From NCBI RefSeq assembly GCF_005405065.1, contig NZ_BJDI01000009.1, positions 1 through 64,000 of the forward strand: a stretch of 64,000 nucleotides of DNA, in the 5' to 3' direction. This stretch comes from Lactiplantibacillus nangangensis (GTDB taxonomy: Bacteria; Bacillota; Bacilli; Lactobacillales; Lactobacillaceae). The notes beneath the pieces are model-generated. The model did no database searches. It was not told the origin of the DNA and was given only the letters and a program-made list of their open reading frames with translations. Below are positions 61,191 through 64,000 of the stretch, in pieces. Position numbers and translations under genes: made by a program. Within the stretch, counting starts at the first letter, position 1. The number at the start of each line of letters is the position of its first letter.

Positions 61191-62027
61191 TTAAACTTCC
61201 GCGCCAAAAACTGTTTCTAGATAGTTCCCTGGCACGACTTTAATCGCTTTCTCGCTATCGTTGACATTGGTCACCCGTAACAGAGAGGTATAATCGTCAA
61301 TCAATCGGTTACCACTAAAGGCAGCTTCCGCAAAGACGGTGATGCCAATCAAGTTGGCGTCGAATTCTTCAATCAAGGTCTTCATCCCGTTGATTGTGCC
61401 GCCACCCTTCATAAAGTCATCGACAATCAAGACGTTGGCGCCTTCTGTCAGACTACGTTTGGAGAGTTCCATTTTCTTGATCCGTTCTGAAGAACCGGAC
61501 ACGTAATTCACGCTAACGGTCGAGCCTTCGGTAATTTTAGAATCATTGCGGACAATGACAAACGGCACATTCAAATAAGTTGCGACACTTTGGGCAATCG
61601 GAATCCCCTTCGTGGCAACGGTCATCACTGCATCGATTTTTTGGTTCAAGTATTGCGTGGCAATCACCCGACCCACTTGGCGTAAAATCTCTGGTTGGCC
61701 TAAAATATCTGAAAGATAAATGTAGCCCCCAGGTAAGACCCGGCTCTTGTCGGCCACTTTATCCGTCATTTCATCGATAAATTCTTGGGCTTCTTCCTTT
61801 AAAATATAAGGAATAAAGCGCGCCCCACCAGCTGCACCTGGAATCGTTTCCAAAATCCCAGTTCCCCGCATTTGGAAGGTCCGCTTCAAAATCGTTAAAT
61901 CTTCACTAATGGAAGATTTGGCCGATTCATAGCGCTTCGCAAAAAACGTTAGTGAAACTAACGTGTGCGGTCTTTCTAATAAATAGCGCGTCATATCGAT
62001 TAAACGTTCGCTTCTACGTACTTTCAT
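61191..62027 (-). CDS. purR: Purine operon repressor PurR
   Basis: PurR (278 residues) binds DNA through its N-terminal winged helix (about 1-74) and senses PRPP through a phosphoribosyltransferase-like domain with the PRPP motif VLIVDDFMKGGGTING. High PRPP relieves repression, linking it to prs at 50 kb in this window. Two PurBox-like sites upstream suggest autoregulation. It precedes glmU by about 70 bp and the two are probably cotranscribed. Domain set and length match B. subtilis PurR. Confidence 0.95.
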   Translation of the reverse strand: MKVRRSERLIDMTRYLLERPHTLVSLTFFAKRYESAKSSISEDLTILKRTFQMRGTGILETIPGAAGGARFIPYILKEEAQEFIDEMTDKVADKSRVLPGGYIYLSDILGQPEILRQVGRVIATQYLNQKIDAVMTVATKGIPIAQSVATYLNVPFVIVRNDSKITEGSTVSVNYVSGSSERIKKMELSKRSLTEGANVLIVDDFMKGGGTINGMKTLIEEFDANLIGITVFAEAAFSGNRLIDDYTSLLRVTNVNDSEKAIKVVPGNYLETVFGAEV

Positions 62028-62082
62028 GTTTCCACCTCAACCTAAATCATCATTTTTAAAGTCTATGCAAAATGATAACACA

Positions 62083-62136
62083 AACGTTCGGAAATTAGGT
62101 AGACTTTTAGTACATTTTTACGAAACAATCGGAATT
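62083..62136 (-). promoter_or_regulatory. PurBox pair upstream of purR
   Basis: AACGTTCGGAAAT (62083-62095) matches the PurBox (AWWGTTCGGWWWT) with one mismatch. A weaker site AACAATCGGAATT lies at 62124-62136. PurR commonly binds paired boxes. Confidence 0.65.
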
Positions 62137-62197
62137 TCTTAATAATATTGCGCAAATGATGAAAATATCACTGATATTCCACGGAATTTGAGAACAA

Positions 62198-62230
62198 TAA
62201 AAGCACTAATCGAATTTGATTAGTGCTTGA
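62198..62230 (-). terminator. Terminator of the zinc ABC operon
   Basis: On the minus strand AAGCACTAATC, 6-nt loop, GATTAGTGCTT then TTATTG. Confidence 0.85.
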
Positions 62231-62239
62231 TATATCAAT

Positions 62240-63037
62240 TTAGCTTCCAACTCGTAGCCGTTGAAACCCAAGTGCGGCTAAATAGAAGAGGCATTCGATC
62301 GACGCAATGAAGAAACTGACCGGTAAATTGGTCACGTAGCTCAGATATAACCCTAACCAAACCCCAACTAGGGCAAATGCAATCGATAACCCAATCATTT
62401 TACTAACGGTATGGACAAAGTACCGTGCGGCAGCTGCTGGTAAGGTCAATAGGATAAAGATTAATAACGACCCAACGATTTGCGCCGCCACACTGACACT
62501 CATCGCCACCAAGACTAAGAAAACAACTGAAATGCCAGTCGTCCATAACCCACTGACTTTGGCGCCAATCGCATCAAAGGAGTCAAACTTCAACGGCCGA
62601 TATAGCCCTAACATCACTAGTAACACGATGCCAGACAACACGGCCACGCGAATGACATCCGCATGAGCAATCCCAATCACACTCCCAAACAAAATGCTGG
62701 TCGCATAACTCGACGTTTGATTTGATAAGGACAAGAATAGAATTCCTAAACCAATAAATAACGCTGAAATGGCCGAAATCGAAGCCTCACGCCGCGACTG
62801 TTTGACACTCATTTGACCGACAATCACGGAACTGACCACCGTAAAAATCAACATCCCGGTCAATGCCGTCCAGCCCATGAAAATCCCAAAAGCGGCACCG
62901 GCAAAGCCAATTTCTGACAACGTATGCGTCAAGAAAGAAAGATTACGCGCAATCACAAAGACACCGATTGTCCCACAGATGATGGCAATGAAGGTCCCCG
63001 CTAAATACGCATTTTGCATAAACGCTAAACTAAACAT
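62240..63037 (-). CDS. Zinc ABC transporter permease (ZnuB/AdcB-like)
   Basis: This 265-residue integral membrane protein belongs to the ABC-3 permease family for zinc or manganese (about eight membrane segments; GTFIAIICGTIGVFVIARNL at the start, then LSFLTHTLSEIGFAG). The ATG overlaps the ATPase gene by 8 bp, with AAGGAGG 7 nt upstream. With the ATPase it forms the import channel. Zinc as substrate is inferred from the Zur box upstream. The matching binding protein gene is not adjacent. Confidence 0.9.
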   Translation of the reverse strand: MFSLAFMQNAYLAGTFIAIICGTIGVFVIARNLSFLTHTLSEIGFAGAAFGIFMGWTALTGMLIFTVVSSVIVGQMSVKQSRREASISAISALFIGLGILFLSLSNQTSSYATSILFGSVIGIAHADVIRVAVLSGIVLLVMLGLYRPLKFDSFDAIGAKVSGLWTTGISVVFLVLVAMSVSVAAQIVGSLLIFILLTLPAAAARYFVHTVSKMIGLSIAFALVGVWLGLYLSYVTNLPVSFFIASIECLFYLAALGFQRLRVGS

Positions 63038-63722
63038 TAGTGACCTCCTTCAACTGAGCGACGGTCATATCGGCCATCTCACCGAAGCTTTGCTGCCCTG
63101 GACGCAATGCCAAGTAATGTTTCGCATACTGTTTGGCTAATGGCAAATCATGGGTCACAAAGAAGACCGTAATGTTGCTAGTCTGGTTCAAGTTTTGAAC
63201 CAAATCTAGTAGTTCGTATTTCATTTCATTATCTAAACTGGCCGTTGATTCATCTAAAATCAACAATTGTGGCTGTTGCACGATGGCTTGGGCTAAATAC
63301 GCCCGTTGCTTTTCACCGCCAGAAGCCATTCCCAGTTGACGTTGCTTGATTTTTTTCACATTGGTCACCGCCATCGCTGTTTGAACTTGGCGATGTTCCG
63401 CCTTCGTCAGCCACGGTAGCCAGCCACGAATGTTTAAACCAACAAAATCTTCTACCGTTAACGGATACTCTTGATCCAAATTGCGGAATTGCGGCACATA
63501 GCCGATTTTAATCGCCTTACGATTAGGATAAAAGTTGATTGCACCCGCAGATGGCTTGACTAAGCCCAATAACGCACGAATCAAGGTCGTTTTACCGACC
63601 CCATTTTCACCAATGACCGTTAAAAAGTCACCTTGTTCAATTTTGAAATTCAAATCCTTGAAAACCTGATTGTTGGGAAAACTGATTCCCAGATGCTGGA
63701 CGGCAATTAAGGGTTCCGTCAT
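63030..63722 (-). CDS. Zinc ABC transporter ATP-binding protein (ZnuC/AdcC-like)
   Basis: This 230-residue ATPase has Walker A GENGVGKTT, signature ASGGEKQRAYL, Walker B LLILDESTASLD (Pro of the usual EPT replaced by Ser) and the H-loop FFVTHDLP. It belongs to the metal-chelate ABC group with the ABC-3 permease encoded next. It is the first gene after the Zur box/promoter at 63753-63802. Confidence 0.92.
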   Translation of the reverse strand: MTEPLIAVQHLGISFPNNQVFKDLNFKIEQGDFLTVIGENGVGKTTLIRALLGLVKPSAGAINFYPNRKAIKIGYVPQFRNLDQEYPLTVEDFVGLNIRGWLPWLTKAEHRQVQTAMAVTNVKKIKQRQLGMASGGEKQRAYLAQAIVQQPQLLILDESTASLDNEMKYELLDLVQNLNQTSNITVFFVTHDLPLAKQYAKHYLALRPGQQSFGEMADMTVAQLKEVTNV

Positions 63723-63752
63723 ATGTCTGCCCCCATCTCTCTCAAATAAAGT

Positions 63753-63773
63753 AAATAGTAATGATTACTATTT
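63753..63773 (-). promoter_or_regulatory. Zur box
   Basis: AAATAGTAATGATTACTATTT is a perfect 10-1-10 palindrome (given here in two parts: AAATAGTAAT, G, ATTACTATTT). It matches the B. subtilis-type Zur box (TCGTAATnATTACGA) at the core. It covers the transcription start region just after the -10 of the adcC promoter, a usual repressor position. Confidence 0.85.
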
Positions 63774-63774
63774 T

Positions 63775-63802
63775 AGTTTACCGGAAATGTCTTATTTGTC
63801 AA
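63775..63802 (-). promoter_or_regulatory. Promoter of the zinc ABC operon
   Basis: On the minus strand TTGACA (63797-63802) and TAAACT (63775-63780) are 16 bp apart, directly upstream of the Zur box. Confidence 0.78.
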
Positions 63803-63811
63803 TAGGCCAGC

Positions 63812-63842
63812 AAAAAACGCGTTCCAAAATTGGCACGCGTCA
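63812..63842 (-). terminator. Terminator of the GT8-like gene
   Basis: On the minus strand ACGCGTGCCAA, loop, TTGGAACGCGT then TTTTTT; it separates the partial gene from the zinc operon promoter. Confidence 0.85.
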
Positions 63843-63848
63843 ACGAAC

Positions 63849-64000
63849 TTATTCAGTTACCGGGGCTAAATTAGCCACCCAGCGGTTTAATTGTTGTTGA
63901 TAATTTAAAAATAGCCCAGTAAACTTACCATCACTCTTCGGGTCCCATGGTTTCGGGGTTCCACAATAATGTAGGATGACCGTCTGGGCCATGACCCAAT
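63849..64000 (-). CDS. Glycosyltransferase family 8-like protein, 3' end only
   Basis: The minus-strand frame that ends at TAA 63849-63851 reads ...TVILHYCGTPKPWDPKSD then GLFLNYQQQLNRWVANLA and stops. HYCGTPKPW is the C-terminal GT8 pattern (LgtC/GspA-like His and Lys-Pro-Trp region) that binds UDP-sugar. The rest of the gene is off the right edge. It is the last gene before a terminator. The family, not the sugar or acceptor, is supported. Confidence 0.65.
   Translation of the reverse strand, partial: WVMAQTVILHYCGTPKPWDPKSDGKFTGLFLNYQQQLNRWVANLAPVTE

Noticed and set aside
63849-64000. adcA/znuA binding protein at the right edge, expected before adcC
   Set aside because: The frame reads HYCGTPKPW and matches the end of a GT8 glycosyltransferase; it is separated from adcC by a terminator.

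Overview
The window looks like a low-to-moderate GC Gram-positive (Bacillota) chromosome from the Lactiplantibacillus plantarum group. The strongest pointer is the L-lactate dehydrogenase at 17226, whose N-terminus and most of its length read like L. plantarum LdhL with scattered substitutions. The gene order lysS-dus-hslO-ftsH-hpt-tilS-yabR-divIC-rqcP-MATE/MVF-mfd-pth-ldhL also fits. The species assignment is from memory of the family; no database search was run. Most genes lie on the minus strand. Several starts are TTG (ldhL, cshA, rpoE, lipL, ywfO homologue, LysM gene).

Layout, left to right. 1-551: leader and tandem promoters P1/P2 of a ribosomal RNA operon that runs off the left edge, then the lysS terminator. 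552-16026: a housekeeping block for tRNA charging and modification, redox chaperone, FtsH protease, purine salvage, division, ribosome rescue and transcription-coupled repair. 17226-20526: a plus-strand group (ldhL, an L,D-transpeptidase, a CBS/ACT regulator-like protein). 20587-27217: a preQ1-riboswitch-controlled queT transporter, a DnaA-box cluster, mazF without mazE, alr-acpS, cshA and murF. 27547-31985: a conserved hypothetical, htpX-lemA, sortase A and a BaeRF-type protein. 32126-36019: an accessory island with a small secreted protein (DUF2712-like), three ABC-2-like membrane proteins, one ABC ATPase and a membrane-anchored protein. It has its own strong promoter and lies next to what looks like the 3' end of a group II intron. 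36290-43165: rpmE2, rho with a long structured leader, murA carrying a Cys-to-Asp active-site change, pyrG with a G-slippage attenuator, rpoE (delta) and ywiB. 43945-50801: lipL, an HD hydrolase, a Cof phosphatase, a lipoprotein, a YdcF-like protein and prs. 51529-54687: a LysM hydrolase, a SnoaL-like protein behind a MerR-type promoter and a HelD-like helicase. 55087-59296: an HcrA/HcrB-like flavin reductase pair divergent from a LysR regulator. 59739-64000: glmU, purR with PurBoxes, a Zur-box-controlled zinc ABC pair and the 3' end of a GT8-like glycosyltransferase.

The most unusual signal is two families of intergenic repeats (A about 160 bp, B about 188 bp), at least ten copies or fragments in 64 kb. 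They share end sequences (GCCG.GAGGT and ACCGG.AGGCGG). Their stems change sequence from copy to copy while staying self-complementary, which suggests selection or a copying mechanism acting on a folded three-stem structure. The secreted protein plus ABC transporter island is the best candidate for an undescribed protein system.
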